Shown: in pieces, positions 7,081 through 15,494 of the stretch
Numbering within the stretch: position 1 is the stretch's first letter
How the letters are laid out: the number at the start of each line of letters is the position of its first letter
From: an uncultured Flavonifractor sp.
GTDB taxonomy: Bacteria; Bacillota; Clostridia; Oscillospirales; Oscillospiraceae
NCBI GenBank assembly: GCA_944385625.1
Contig: CALWXZ010000006.1
Location: 1 to 47,141 of the forward strand
DNA: 47,141 nucleotides
Direction of reading: 5' to 3'
Notes under the pieces: model-generated
The model's input: only the letters and a program-made list of their open reading frames with translations
Database searches by the model: none
Told to the model about the DNA's origin: nothing
Position numbers and translations under genes: made by a program

Positions 7081-8454
7081 ATGAAAATTCCTGACAGTCT
7101 GAAGCGCTATGGCCTGGCCAAGGTGTTCGATTATCTGGATAAAGACCCTATGAACAATATGAGCAAGGTGATGGACCTGGTGAATAAGTTCTCCGGGGAC
7201 ACCCTGTCCACTCAGCGCGAGATGTTTGATAAGGTCATCAACGACAAGGATTCCTGCTGGCACCAGCTGATCGAGAAGGTTTGGACCCAGACCGATCCCG
7301 ATGTGCTCAAGACTGTGTTCAACAACTTCTTTGTCAACGCCAACCTGGTGGGCTGGCCCAAGCAGGAGGCCAACCGCAAGAAGTACGGCTGCAACATTCC
7401 CTGGGCCATTCTGCTGGACCCCACCTCTGCCTGCAACCTGCACTGCACCGGCTGCTGGGCGGCGGAGTACGGCAACAAGCTGAACCTGACCTTCGATGAT
7501 ATCGACTCCATCATCACCCAGGGCAAGGCGCTGGGCATCTATATGTACATCTACACCGGCGGCGAGCCTCTGGTGCGGAAGAAGGACCTGATTGCCCTGT
7601 GCGAGAAGCACAACGATGTGGCCTTCCTGTCCTTCACCAACGCCACCCTCATTGACGAGGCCTTCTGCCAGGATCTGCTGCGGGTGAAGAACTTTATTCC
7701 CGCCATCAGCCTGGAGGGCTTCGAGGAGGCCAACGACTCCCGCCGCGGCCAGGGCGTGTATGAGAAGGTCACCAACGCCATGGCGCTGCTGAAGAGCCAC
7801 CGCCTGCCCTTCGGCATCTCCGCCTGCTACACCAGCGTCAACTACAAGGACATCACCAGCGAGGAGTTCTACGACAAGATCATCGATCTGGGCGCCTACT
7901 TCGTGTGGTTCTTCCACTATATGCCCGTGGGCAACGATGCCGCCCCCGAGCTGATGCCCACCCCCGAGCAGCGCGAGGAGATCTATCACCGCATCCGCCA
8001 CTTCCGTGAGACCAAGGGCATCTTTGCCATGGACTTCCAGAACGACGGCGAGTATGTGGGCGGCTGTATTGCCGGCGGCCGCCGCTACCTCCACATCAAC
8101 GCCAACGGCGATGTGGACCCCTGCGTGTTCATCCACTACTCCGATTCCAACATCCACGAGAAGACCCTGCTGGAGTGCCTGCAGTCTCCGCTGTTCATGG
8201 CCTATCATGACAACCAGCCCTTCAATGACAATATGCTCCGTCCCTGCCCCATGCTGGAGAACCCCGAGCGCATTGAGGAGATTGTCCATAAGACCGGCGC
8301 CCACTCCACCGATCCTCAGTCCCCCGAGACGGTGGATCACCTGACCTCCAAGACCCATCCCTACGCTGACAACTGGAAGCCCACCGCCGACAAGCTGTGG
8401 GCCGAGTCCCACCCCCAGTGCGGCGGCTGCACCGCCTGCAGCGGCAAGCACTAA
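7081..8454 (+). CDS. Radical SAM enzyme with C-terminal cysteine-rich region
   Basis: 457 residues. An N-terminal helical region of about 110 residues precedes the [4Fe-4S]/SAM motif in DPTSACNLHCTGCW (CX3CX2C, near 120), followed by YTGGEPLVR (SAM-binding GGEP). The C-terminal half has GGCIAGGRRYLHINANGDVDPCVF, which resembles SPASM/twitch auxiliary-cluster segments, and ends with CGGCTACSGKH. Radical SAM enzymes generate a 5'-deoxyadenosyl radical for difficult C-H chemistry. The substrate cannot be deduced from the neighbours: the gene is monocistronic and closed by a strong terminator. Candidate family roles include peptide or lipid-chain modification; some Clostridial radical SAM proteins couple fatty acyl chains, but I cannot establish that here. 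The long N-terminal extension and strongly optimised codons suggest a well-expressed conserved enzyme. Confidence 0.85.
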   Translation: MKIPDSLKRYGLAKVFDYLDKDPMNNMSKVMDLVNKFSGDTLSTQREMFDKVINDKDSCWHQLIEKVWTQTDPDVLKTVFNNFFVNANLVGWPKQEANRKKYGCNIPWAILLDPTSACNLHCTGCWAAEYGNKLNLTFDDIDSIITQGKALGIYMYIYTGGEPLVRKKDLIALCEKHNDVAFLSFTNATLIDEAFCQDLLRVKNFIPAISLEGFEEANDSRRGQGVYEKVTNAMALLKSHRLPFGISACYTSVNYKDITSEEFYDKIIDLGAYFVWFFHYMPVGNDAAPELMPTPEQREEIYHRIRHFRETKGIFAMDFQNDGEYVGGCIAGGRRYLHINANGDVDPCVFIHYSDSNIHEKTLLECLQSPLFMAYHDNQPFNDNMLRPCPMLENPERIEEIVHKTGAHSTDPQSPETVDHLTSKTHPYADNWKPTADKLWAESHPQCGGCTACSGKH

Positions 8455-8463
8455 GTATTACAT

Positions 8464-8500
8464 AAAAAATTCCTCCGTCTTTGGACGGAGGAATTTTTTA
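8464..8500. terminator. Strong bidirectional terminator
   Basis: Symmetric hairpin with arms AAAAAATTCCTCCGTC (8464-8479) and GACGGAGGAATTTTTT and a 4-base TTTG loop. A on one side and T on the other let it serve both the radical SAM gene (+) and the convergent regulator gene (-). Confidence 0.9.
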
Positions 8501-8531
8501 TATAGACAGCCAGTACGCGGCGGGACTTTGG

Positions 8532-9221
8532 TTATATATCCTCTTTGCGGATCATGCTCAGGTAGCGGTATACGCTGGCCTGGGAGCATTCCAGTGCGTC
8601 GGCCACATCTTTTACCGCCCCCTTGAGCAGGAAGATGCCCTCACGGTCCAGAACGCTGATAATCTGAATCCGTTCCTCGGAATTCAGCCGGTCGGCGGTG
8701 ATATTTCTGCGCTCCAGTTCCCGCAGCACCGCCTCGGAGGCCACGCCGTGGATGGAGTTGTGGAAGCGCTCCGGGGGGGTGATGCGATGGGCGGCGGCCT
8801 CATCCACCTGGAAATTGGTGCCCAGGAAATTGTCGGGATGACAGAGCCGCAGCAGAGCCTCGCTGACCGCCTGAAAGCGGCTGTCGTCAAAATTGATGCA
8901 CAGCATCCCAATCAGCTTGCCGTCCTGCTTGATAAACAGGGTGGAGGAGCGCAGGGTTTTGCCTTTGCCGGATACACCCAGGTAGTGGAGGAGATAGTCC
9001 TGGTTTTCGTAGCTTTTATCCCGCAGGATACGCAGGGCCACGTTGGTCAGGGGAGCGCCCACCTCCCGGCCGCTGACGTGGTTGTTGGCAATGGCGATGA
9101 TGGAGCGGTTTTTGTCGGTCAAATCGTGGAGGGCCACCTCATAATCCGGCCCAAGGGTATTCCCCAGAAACTCTGTTAATTTGATGTAATGCTGCAACAG
9201 TGCATTGGCCAATTGGCTCAC
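8532..9221 (-). CDS. YheO/DauR-type transcriptional regulator (PAS-like plus HTH)
   Basis: 229 residues. The N-terminal part (about 10-120; FLGNTLGPDYEVALHDL, IANNHVSGREVGAPLT, GMLCINFD) is the YheO-like PAS sensor domain. The C-terminal part (about 170-225; GIFLLKGAVKDVADALECSQASVYRYL) is the matching HTH domain. Family members include DauR, which controls D-amino-acid catabolism, so the ligand is likely an amino acid or derivative. It starts at GTG with a purine-rich AAGGATAGAG leader. It is divergently arranged with the RidA/tryptophanase genes and has its own strong promoter overlapping a palindrome, so regulation of that catabolic locus and of itself is the natural inference. Confidence 0.85.
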   Translation of the reverse strand: MSQLANALLQHYIKLTEFLGNTLGPDYEVALHDLTDKNRSIIAIANNHVSGREVGAPLTNVALRILRDKSYENQDYLLHYLGVSGKGKTLRSSTLFIKQDGKLIGMLCINFDDSRFQAVSEALLRLCHPDNFLGTNFQVDEAAAHRITPPERFHNSIHGVASEAVLRELERRNITADRLNSEERIQIISVLDREGIFLLKGAVKDVADALECSQASVYRYLSMIRKEDI

Positions 9222-9281
9222 CTCTATCCTTACCTTTGGCAGCGGATGTCAGCTGTTCAAAATGCCCATCAACCCCCAAAT

Positions 9282-9302
9282 CCGTTATATTCAGTATAGC
9301 GG
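9282..9302. promoter_or_regulatory. Palindrome at the regulator's promoter
   Basis: CCGTTATA (9282-9289) and TATAGCGG (9295-9302) form an imperfect inverted repeat with 7 of 8 pairs. It overlaps the -10 element of the minus-strand promoter and is a candidate autoregulatory operator. Confidence 0.45.
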
Positions 9303-9321
9303 ATCGCAGGATTCTTGTCAA
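9293..9321 (-). promoter_or_regulatory. Promoter of the YheO-type regulator gene
   Basis: Read on the minus strand: TTGACA (9321-9316), a 17-base spacer and TATACT (9298-9293). It is near consensus. The predicted leader is about 65 bases before the GTG at 9221. Confidence 0.75.
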
Positions 9322-9445
9322 AAGAAGATTAGAAAATTTCCCTCATAAATATAAATAATTTGATGATACTGCCCATTCTTATCCCTATGGCTCCTAATAA
9401 ATGCCGGAATTGAATTGATATACCCAGGAGTTGCACAAAGAATCA

Positions 9446-9474
9446 TTGACAAAAAATTATCTCCATGATAAATT
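9446..9474 (+). promoter_or_regulatory. Promoter of the RidA/tryptophanase transcript
   Basis: A perfect TTGACA (9446-9451), a 17-base spacer and TAAATT (9469-9474). The following AAAGGAGGCGG serves the RidA gene. It is divergent from the regulator promoter about 125 bases away. Confidence 0.65.
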
Positions 9475-9508
9475 ACTATTGCAATATTAAAAGGAGGCGG
9501 CAAATACC

Positions 9509-9886
9509 ATGAAGAAAATTGTCAATACCGATAAGGCTCCCGCGGCCATCGGTCCTTACGCTCAGGCGGTTGAGATTGATGGACTGGTCATCACTTCCGG
9601 CCAGCTGCCCATTGATCCCGCCACCGGCGCCTTCCCCGAGGGGATTGGGGAGCAGACCCGCCAGTCCCTCACCAATGTGAAGAACATTCTGGCGCAGGCC
9701 GGTGTGAGCATGGACCAGGTCATCAAGACCACCGTATTCCTCAGCGATATGAACAACTTCGGCGCGATGAATGAGGTGTACGCCACCTTCTTCACCGAGG
9801 GCAACTATCCCGCCCGCTCCGCGGTGGAAGTGGCCCGTCTGCCCAAGGACGCGCTTGTGGAGATCGAGGTAACCGCAGTAAAGTAA
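9509..9886 (+). CDS. ridA: RidA family enamine/imine deaminase
   Basis: 125 residues, the standard length. Conserved features are APAAIGPYAQAV near the N terminus, the SGQLPIDP turn, NVKNIL and PARSAVEVARLP, where R103 corresponds to the catalytic arginine. RidA hydrolyses reactive 2-aminoacrylate and related enamines to keto acids and ammonia, protecting PLP enzymes. The next gene encodes a PLP beta-lyase whose reaction passes through an aminoacrylate, so the pairing makes chemical sense. AGGAGG at 9492-9497 and a promoter at 9446 support the start. The 138 bases to the next gene hold no strong terminator, so the two may share a transcript. Confidence 0.93.
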   Translation: MKKIVNTDKAPAAIGPYAQAVEIDGLVITSGQLPIDPATGAFPEGIGEQTRQSLTNVKNILAQAGVSMDQVIKTTVFLSDMNNFGAMNEVYATFFTEGNYPARSAVEVARLPKDALVEIEVTAVK

Positions 9887-10024
9887 ATATTCGGGCCCTA
9901 TGTACGTCATTCAGGAAGGTTACTGTCCGCCAGTTGCTGGAGCCGGCCGGTCCGGCTTCCGACGACCGGGGTATCCTCTAAAAAATGCAAGCGCCACGCG
10001 CTTATATTATGGAGGGAAAGAACC

Positions 10025-11668
10025 GTGGAAGAGTACAAACTGAACGTCCCCGCCCCGCATCACTTTGCCTTCGCCGTTCGCGATGTACCTGACGTCACCG
10101 TGGAGCAGCGTGAGCGGGCCCTGAAGGCCACCCATTACAACGAGTTTGCATTTCCAGCCGGAATGTTGACTGTGGATATGCTGTCCGACTCGGGCACCAC
10201 CGCCATGACCAACCACCAGTGGGCGGCCCTGTTCCTGGGCGACGAGGCCTACGGCCGCAACACCGGCTACTATGTGCTGCTGGACACCTTCCGGGATATT
10301 TTTGAACGGGGCGGCGAGAAGAACTGGAAGAAGATCATCGACCTGGTGCGGACCGACTGCCGGGACGTTGAGAAGATGATGGACCAGGTCTACCTGTGTG
10401 AGTACGAGGGCGGCTTTTTTAACGGCGGCGCCAAACAGATGGAGCGCCCCAATACCTTTATCATTCAGCAGGGCCGTGCCGCTGAGTCGGTACTGATGGA
10501 GATCGTAAAGAATATCCTCACGGCCCGCCACCCCGGAAGGGTATTCACCATCCCCTCCAACGGGCATTTTGACACCACCGAGGGCAACATCAAGCAGATG
10601 GGCTCCGTACCCCGCAACCTGTACCGCAAGGAGATCCTGTACGAGGTGCCCGAGGGCGGCAGGTATGAGAAAAACCCCTTCAAGGGCGACATGGATATCG
10701 GCAAGCTGGAGCAGCTGATTCAGGCTGTAGGTCCCGAGAATGTGCCCCTGGTGTTTACCTGCATTACCAACAACCCCATTTGCGGGCAGGCGGTCTCCAT
10801 GGCCAACCTGCGGGAAATCAACCGGGTGGCCCACAAGTATGACATCCCCCTGGTATTCGATGCAGCCCGCTGGGCGGAAAACGCCTACTTCATTAAGATG
10901 AACGAGGACGGCTATGCCGGCAAGTCCATTGCCGAGATCGCCACTGAGATGTTCTCTTACTGCGACGCCTTCACCATGTCCGCCAAGAAGGACGGCCACG
11001 CCAACATGGGCGGTATGCTGGCCTTCCGGGACCGGGGTCTGTTCTGGCAGAAGTTCTCCGACTTCAATGAGGACGGCACCGTCAAGACCGATGTGGGCGT
11101 TTTGCTGAAGGTGAAGCAGATCTCCTGCTACGGCAACGACTCCTACGGCGGTATGTCCGGCCGTGACATCATGGCTTTGGCGGTGGGGCTGTATGAGAGC
11201 TGCGACTTCAATTACATGAACGAGCGGGTGGCCCAGTGCAACTATCTGGCCGAGGGGTTTTACAAGGCGGGGGTCAAGGGCGTGGTCCTGCCCGCCGGCG
11301 GCCATGCGGTGTACATCAACATGGATGAGTTTTTTGACGGCAAGCGGGATCACACCACCTTTGCCGGAGAGGGCTTCTCCCTGGAGCTGATCCGCCGTTA
11401 TGGTATCCGGGTGTCCGAGCTGGGGGACTACTCCATGGAGTATGACCTGAAAACTCCCGAGCAGCAGGCCGAGCTGGCCAACGTGGTCCGTTTTGCCATT
11501 GACCGCAGCCGTCTGACCAAAGAGCACCTGGATTATGTCATTGCTGCTGTCAAGGCTCTCTATGAGGATCGGGCATCCATCCCCAATATGCGGATTGTCT
11601 GGGGGCACAACCTGCCCATGCGGCACTTCCACGCCTTCCTGGAGCCCTACCCCAACCAGGAGAAATAG
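10025..11668 (+). CDS. tnaA: Tryptophanase (PLP beta-eliminating lyase), long form
   Basis: 547 residues, clearly longer than the roughly 470 of the classical enterobacterial enzyme. It splits L-tryptophan into indole, pyruvate and ammonia in the cytoplasm. FDAARWAENAYFI carries the PLP-pyridine aspartate (D279) and the neighbouring R282. TMSAKKDGHANMGG holds the Schiff-base lysine, by alignment K322. The N-terminal region with FPAGMLTVDMLSDSGTTAM, AYGRNTGYY and FIIQQGRAAE is typical of the tryptophanase/tyrosine phenol-lyase family. SAKK resembles tryptophanase, whereas tyrosine phenol-lyase usually has SGKK; the longer clade could differ in specificity. It starts at GTG with GGAGGG about nine bases upstream. 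The context is RidA before, an amino-acid symporter after, and a PAS-HTH regulator divergent. Confidence 0.85.
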   Translation: MEEYKLNVPAPHHFAFAVRDVPDVTVEQRERALKATHYNEFAFPAGMLTVDMLSDSGTTAMTNHQWAALFLGDEAYGRNTGYYVLLDTFRDIFERGGEKNWKKIIDLVRTDCRDVEKMMDQVYLCEYEGGFFNGGAKQMERPNTFIIQQGRAAESVLMEIVKNILTARHPGRVFTIPSNGHFDTTEGNIKQMGSVPRNLYRKEILYEVPEGGRYEKNPFKGDMDIGKLEQLIQAVGPENVPLVFTCITNNPICGQAVSMANLREINRVAHKYDIPLVFDAARWAENAYFIKMNEDGYAGKSIAEIATEMFSYCDAFTMSAKKDGHANMGGMLAFRDRGLFWQKFSDFNEDGTVKTDVGVLLKVKQISCYGNDSYGGMSGRDIMALAVGLYESCDFNYMNERVAQCNYLAEGFYKAGVKGVVLPAGGHAVYINMDEFFDGKRDHTTFAGEGFSLELIRRYGIRVSELGDYSMEYDLKTPEQQAELANVVRFAIDRSRLTKEHLDYVIAAVKALYEDRASIPNMRIVWGHNLPMRHFHAFLEPYPNQEK

Positions 11669-11735
11669 GCGGCAGGCAGTACGGCGGCCATGTGACAACT
11701 GCATGACCGAATAAAGAACGCAGATAAACAGGAGC

Positions 11736-11783
11736 GAGGGCGCCCAACGAACCCAATATCCGTTCGTTGAGCGCCCTCTTTTT
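11736..11783 (+). terminator. Terminator after tryptophanase
   Basis: Arms GAGGGCGCCCAACGAAC (11736-11752) and GTTCGTTGAGCGCCCTC (11762-11778) pair at 16 of 17 positions and are followed by TTTTT. It separates tnaA from the transporter gene. Confidence 0.88.
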
Positions 11784-11832
11784 CCAATCACAAGGATTGA
11801 CCAAAACCAAGATGGAATCAAGGAGGTCTATT

Positions 11833-13257
11833 ATGGCAGGCTCCACCTCAGGCAATCTTGACAATCGAGACGGGTTTAGAAGCAAATGGGGCTTCATCCT
11901 TGCGTGTATTGGTTCTGCCGTGGGCATGGCCAATATCTGGCGCTTCCCCTATATGGTGGCTGAGTATGGCGGCTTGACGTTCCTGCTTCCGTATTTCCTG
12001 TTTGTGCTGCTCATCGGCGCTTCCGGCGTGATGGAGGAGTTTGCCCTGGGCCGCTGGGGCGGCGCGGGGCCTGTGGGTTCGTTTGGCAAAGCCGTGGAGA
12101 GCCGGGGCGGTAAACGCCGTGTGGGCGAGGCCATCGGCATCCTTCCCGTGGTCGGGTCCATGGGCCTGGCCATCGGCTATACGGTGGTTATGGGCTGGAT
12201 CTTCAAGTACACAAAAATGGCCATTTCCGGAGAACTGTTTGCTTTGGGTCAGGACACCGCCGCCATCGGCGGTACCTTCGGCGCCGCCGCCCCTGAGAGT
12301 GAAACCCTGGGCGAAGGGATTGGCATGATGCTCCAGAACGGCATTTTCGGCATTGGAAACGGCGCATGGATCGTAGTGGCCATTGTGGTCTCGGTCATTA
12401 TCATGGCGCTGGGCGTCTCCGGCGGTATTGAGCGGGCCTGCAAGTTCATGATCCCCACGCTGTTTGGCCTGTTTCTGATTATGGCGGTGTATATCGCCAC
12501 CCTCCCGGGAGCCGGCCGCGGCTACAGCTTCATTTTCAGCCTGAATCCCATTGGGCTGCTGGACTGGAAGGTTTGGCTGTTTGCCTTTGGCCAGGCGTTT
12601 TTCTCCCTGTCTGTGGCGGGCAACGGCTCTGTGATCTACGGCTCCTACCTGGGTAAGGATGTGGCCATCGGCGCTTCCGCCCGCAATGTGGCCGTATTTG
12701 ATACTCTGGCCGCTTTGGTGGCCATGTTCGTGATTATTCCCGCCATGGCAACCACCGGCGGGGAAGTCGGCAGCCCGGGCCCGGGCCTCATGTTTATCGC
12801 GCTGCCCAGCGTTTTTAACGGCATGGGGGGTATCGGCTGGATGGTGGGGGCCTTCTTCTTTATCGCCGTCCTCTTTGCCGGCACCACCTCCATCATCAAC
12901 CTGTACGAGACTCCCGTGGCCTTCCTGCAAGAGAAGCTGCGGCTCAACCGTGTGGCTTCTGTTGTTGTGATCCATGCCGTCGGCCTGCTTGTGGCTCTGC
13001 TCATTCAGCCCTGGACCGCCCAGTGGATGGATCTGGTTTCAGTCTATATCTGCCCCCTTGGCGCCATGCTGGCCGGAATCATGTTCTTCTGGGTGATGAA
13101 GAAAAAGACGGCTGTGGATGCCGTCAGCCAGGGTTCCAAAAAGCCTGTGGGAGGCTGGTTCCACCCCATCGGAAAGTTTATCTATGTGCCTTTGTGCGGC
13201 GTGGCGCTGGTTGGCGGAGCCATCGTGTCCATCATGCTGGGAATGACCCTGGGTTAA
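11833..13257 (+). CDS. Sodium:neurotransmitter symporter (NSS/SLC6) family amino-acid transporter
   Basis: 474 residues with about twelve hydrophobic segments. GFILACIGSAVGMANIWRFPYM near residues 15-36 is the unwound TM1 signature of Na+-coupled NSS transporters, and later segments include the Na+-site-like GTTSIIN stretch. Bacterial members such as TnaT import tryptophan and others import tyrosine or leucine. Position directly after tryptophanase suggests tryptophan uptake for indole fermentation (inference). The ATG at 11833 is preceded by AGGAGG (11821-11826). The in-frame upstream TTG at 11767 lies inside the terminator hairpin and is rejected. The intervening terminator means independent or read-through expression relative to tnaA. 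Confidence 0.88.
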   Translation: MAGSTSGNLDNRDGFRSKWGFILACIGSAVGMANIWRFPYMVAEYGGLTFLLPYFLFVLLIGASGVMEEFALGRWGGAGPVGSFGKAVESRGGKRRVGEAIGILPVVGSMGLAIGYTVVMGWIFKYTKMAISGELFALGQDTAAIGGTFGAAAPESETLGEGIGMMLQNGIFGIGNGAWIVVAIVVSVIIMALGVSGGIERACKFMIPTLFGLFLIMAVYIATLPGAGRGYSFIFSLNPIGLLDWKVWLFAFGQAFFSLSVAGNGSVIYGSYLGKDVAIGASARNVAVFDTLAALVAMFVIIPAMATTGGEVGSPGPGLMFIALPSVFNGMGGIGWMVGAFFFIAVLFAGTTSIINLYETPVAFLQEKLRLNRVASVVVIHAVGLLVALLIQPWTAQWMDLVSVYICPLGAMLAGIMFFWVMKKKTAVDAVSQGSKKPVGGWFHPIGKFIYVPLCGVALVGGAIVSIMLGMTLG

Positions 13258-13275
13258 ATAATTCATATCGCAAAG

Positions 13276-13314
13276 CGGGCCGCTGCGAGTGCAGCGGCCC
13301 GTGCTGTTGTTTTC
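13276..13314 (+). terminator. Terminator after the NSS transporter
   Basis: Perfect 11-bp arms CGGGCCGCTGC (13276-13286) and GCAGCGGCCCG (13291-13301) with a GAGT loop, then a T-rich tail (TGCTGTTGTTTT). It separates the transporter from the convergent fbp gene. Confidence 0.8.
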
Positions 13315-13349
13315 TAAAGTTGCCGCCCGCGCAGGGCGGTGGAGAGAGG

Positions 13350-15341
13350 CTATTCCTTGTGGTCCTCCACAATCTCGCCGCTGCGGAAGGCCTGGACCAG
13401 AGCAATCAGATCGTTGATCTGCTCCTGGAGCTGGTGGCCCACGTCGGTTCCGGCAATTTTCAGGCGGGACTCCAGCCGCTCGAACACCACAGAGGTGGAG
13501 GCGATATCCCGGTTTTCCCGAATGGCGTTGGCCCGGCCCACGAACGGCTCGTGGGAGACCAGACGGAAGCAGTTGGAGTTGTAGATCAGGGTATAGCCGG
13601 CGATGCCGGTGGTCTTCTGATAGGCCTTGCAGAAGCCGCCGTCGATGACCAGCAGCTTGCCTCCCGCCTTCATGGGGCTCTCGCCCTTTTTGGATTTCAC
13701 CGGAATGTGGCCGTTGATGATGTGGCAGTGGGGACCCTCCAGCCCAAACTGCTTCAGCAGGAACTCGCACACCGCCGGGTCGTTGTAGAGCTGATAATAG
13801 GCGTTTTTGGGTTCGGTCCAGGTGGACTCGTCCAGAATGAGCCGCCGCTCAAAGGTGGTCATACGGTTGCGGCCGAAAATGGGGCTGTTGCGGCCCGCCC
13901 ACAGAAACCACAAAAAGTCCATGCCGAACTCCCGCTCCTCGGTGCCCGGCTTGCTGTAATAGGCCCGGCGGGCGTTGGTGTCGGCGTAATCCAGGAAGGC
14001 CTTGCCGGACAGGGTCTTGCCGCCGATGGTGAAGGACTGGAGCTGACCGTCCTCCGTCATGGGAATACAGCCGTGGAAGAGCAGGTTGCCGTTGTATACC
14101 TTGTACAGGCTGCCCTTGGAGTAGAGAAAGCGGATATGCCGCTGAAGCTTCTCGCTGTGGACGAAGGAGCTGGTGAGCTGATTGATGAGGGCGCTCTCCT
14201 CCTCGGTGAGGGTGTAGGGGTCGTTGGGGTCCACGGTGGGGAAGTCGGTATCCTCCAGGGGGTAGGTGGCGCCGTCCAGCGTAATGCACTTGTTTTCATA
14301 GTCGATCTTGTCCAGCAGCAGCCGGTCTGCCATGCCGAAGCAGGGGTTGCGCAGCAGCTTCTGCCCCTCCAGCTTGAAGAGAATGATGGTGATGGCCTTG
14401 TGCATCCGGGCGGAGAGCAGTTTGTCCTTCTCGCTGTAGTGGGCGGCGTCCTCGTTGGTGAGTTTGACCTCGAAGCGGTGGACGTCACAGTCCTTGTACA
14501 CCTCGTTGGCAAAGACCGACAGGGGCCGCAGGGAGATGCCATAGCCGGTCTCGATGACCTCCAGGTTGTTGTAGCGCAGGGAATTGGCCAGCACGGTGGC
14601 CACCAGAGTGCGGGAGCCGGAGGCGGCCCCCATCCACAGCACGTCGTGGTTGCCCCACTGGATGTCCACGCTGTGGTAGTCCATCAGGGAGTCCAGAATG
14701 ATATCCGCCCGGGGACCCCGGTCGAAGATATCCCCCACCAGATGGAGGTGATCCACCGCCAGACGCTTGATAAGCTCGCACAGCTGCACCAGGAAGTTGG
14801 AGGCCCGGTCGATGTCGATGATGGTGGAGATGATATTCTCGTAGTAGTCCCGTTTGTCCTTGTCCTCGTAGTGGGTGTGGATCATCTCGTCGATGATGTA
14901 GGCATACTCGGGAGGCATGGCCTTGCGGACCTTGGAGCGGGTATACTTGGAGCTCACCAGCCGGCACATCTCAATGAGACGGTGGAAGGTGATGCGGTAC
15001 CACTCCCGCATATCCTCCGTCTCCTGTTCAATCTCCTCCAGCTTTTCCTGGGGATAGTAGATCAGGGTGGCCAGCTGGTCCAGGTCAGCCTTGGATACGG
15101 TGGTGGCAAAGAGCGCGTCCAGCTTCTCCCGCACCACGCCGGAGGCCGAATTCAGGATGTGAAGGAAGGCCTCATACTCGCCGTGGACGTCGGAGATAAA
15201 ATGTTCAGTCCCCTTGGGCAGATTCTGGATGGCATGGAGGTTGATGATCTCTGTGCTGGCGGCCTGGACATTGGGGTACTGCCGGGCCAGCATCTTCAGG
15301 TAGTGCAGATTTTCCGGGCGGTATGATTTCTTACCTTCCAT
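13350..15341 (-). CDS. fbp: Fructose-1,6-bisphosphatase class III
   Basis: 663 residues, close to the Firmicute class III enzyme. It dephosphorylates fructose-1,6-bisphosphate to fructose-6-phosphate in gluconeogenesis. The metallophosphoesterase core is visible: ISDVHGEY (about 49-56, D51 and H53), HLVGDIFDRGPRADI and QWGNHDVLWMGA, followed by later histidine motifs (INGHIPVK). The ATG at 15341 has AAAGGAGG upstream. It is a monocistronic minus-strand gene between convergent and divergent neighbours. Class III is unrelated to the E. coli-type enzyme and is characteristic of Firmicutes, which supports the taxonomic call. Confidence 0.95.
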   Translation of the reverse strand: MEGKKSYRPENLHYLKMLARQYPNVQAASTEIINLHAIQNLPKGTEHFISDVHGEYEAFLHILNSASGVVREKLDALFATTVSKADLDQLATLIYYPQEKLEEIEQETEDMREWYRITFHRLIEMCRLVSSKYTRSKVRKAMPPEYAYIIDEMIHTHYEDKDKRDYYENIISTIIDIDRASNFLVQLCELIKRLAVDHLHLVGDIFDRGPRADIILDSLMDYHSVDIQWGNHDVLWMGAASGSRTLVATVLANSLRYNNLEVIETGYGISLRPLSVFANEVYKDCDVHRFEVKLTNEDAAHYSEKDKLLSARMHKAITIILFKLEGQKLLRNPCFGMADRLLLDKIDYENKCITLDGATYPLEDTDFPTVDPNDPYTLTEEESALINQLTSSFVHSEKLQRHIRFLYSKGSLYKVYNGNLLFHGCIPMTEDGQLQSFTIGGKTLSGKAFLDYADTNARRAYYSKPGTEEREFGMDFLWFLWAGRNSPIFGRNRMTTFERRLILDESTWTEPKNAYYQLYNDPAVCEFLLKQFGLEGPHCHIINGHIPVKSKKGESPMKAGGKLLVIDGGFCKAYQKTTGIAGYTLIYNSNCFRLVSHEPFVGRANAIRENRDIASTSVVFERLESRLKIAGTDVGHQLQEQINDLIALVQAFRSGEIVEDHKE

Positions 15342-15424
15342 GGGGGCGCCTCCTTTGGATTTGGTTAGAAATATTATCCCACTTTATGGGTCCGGTTGCA
15401 AGTAAAAGCTGACCGCCGGGGGAC

Positions 15425-15452
15425 TTGACAGGGACGGCATGGGGGATATAAT
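15425..15452 (+). promoter_or_regulatory. Consensus promoter of the marR-ABC operon
   Basis: A perfect TTGACA (15425-15430), a 16-base spacer and a perfect TATAAT (15447-15452). Such an optimal promoter needs repression, which the overlapping palindromes supply. Confidence 0.8.
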
Positions 15453-15479
15453 TGACATATCAATGATTGATATATCAAT
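15451..15479. promoter_or_regulatory. Tandem 14-bp palindromic operators for the MarR repressor
   Basis: ATTGACATATCAAT (15451-15464, one mismatched pair) and ATTGATATATCAAT (15466-15479, perfect palindrome) are repeated with one base between them. They cover the downstream edge of the -10 and the transcription start. This size and symmetry fit a MarR dimer site, suggesting autorepression. Confidence 0.75.
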
Positions 15480-15494
15480 AAGGAGTGTGATAGG

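Noticed and set aside
7030..8451. 473-codon open frame opposite the radical SAM gene
   Set aside because: Same antisense artefact; no ribosome-binding site and no recognisable domain.
9900..10043. Possible TnaC-like leader peptide before tryptophanase (short frame with one late Trp codon)
   Set aside because: No Shine-Dalgarno sequence, it overlaps the tnaA start, and the Trp-x-Pro context of TnaC is absent.
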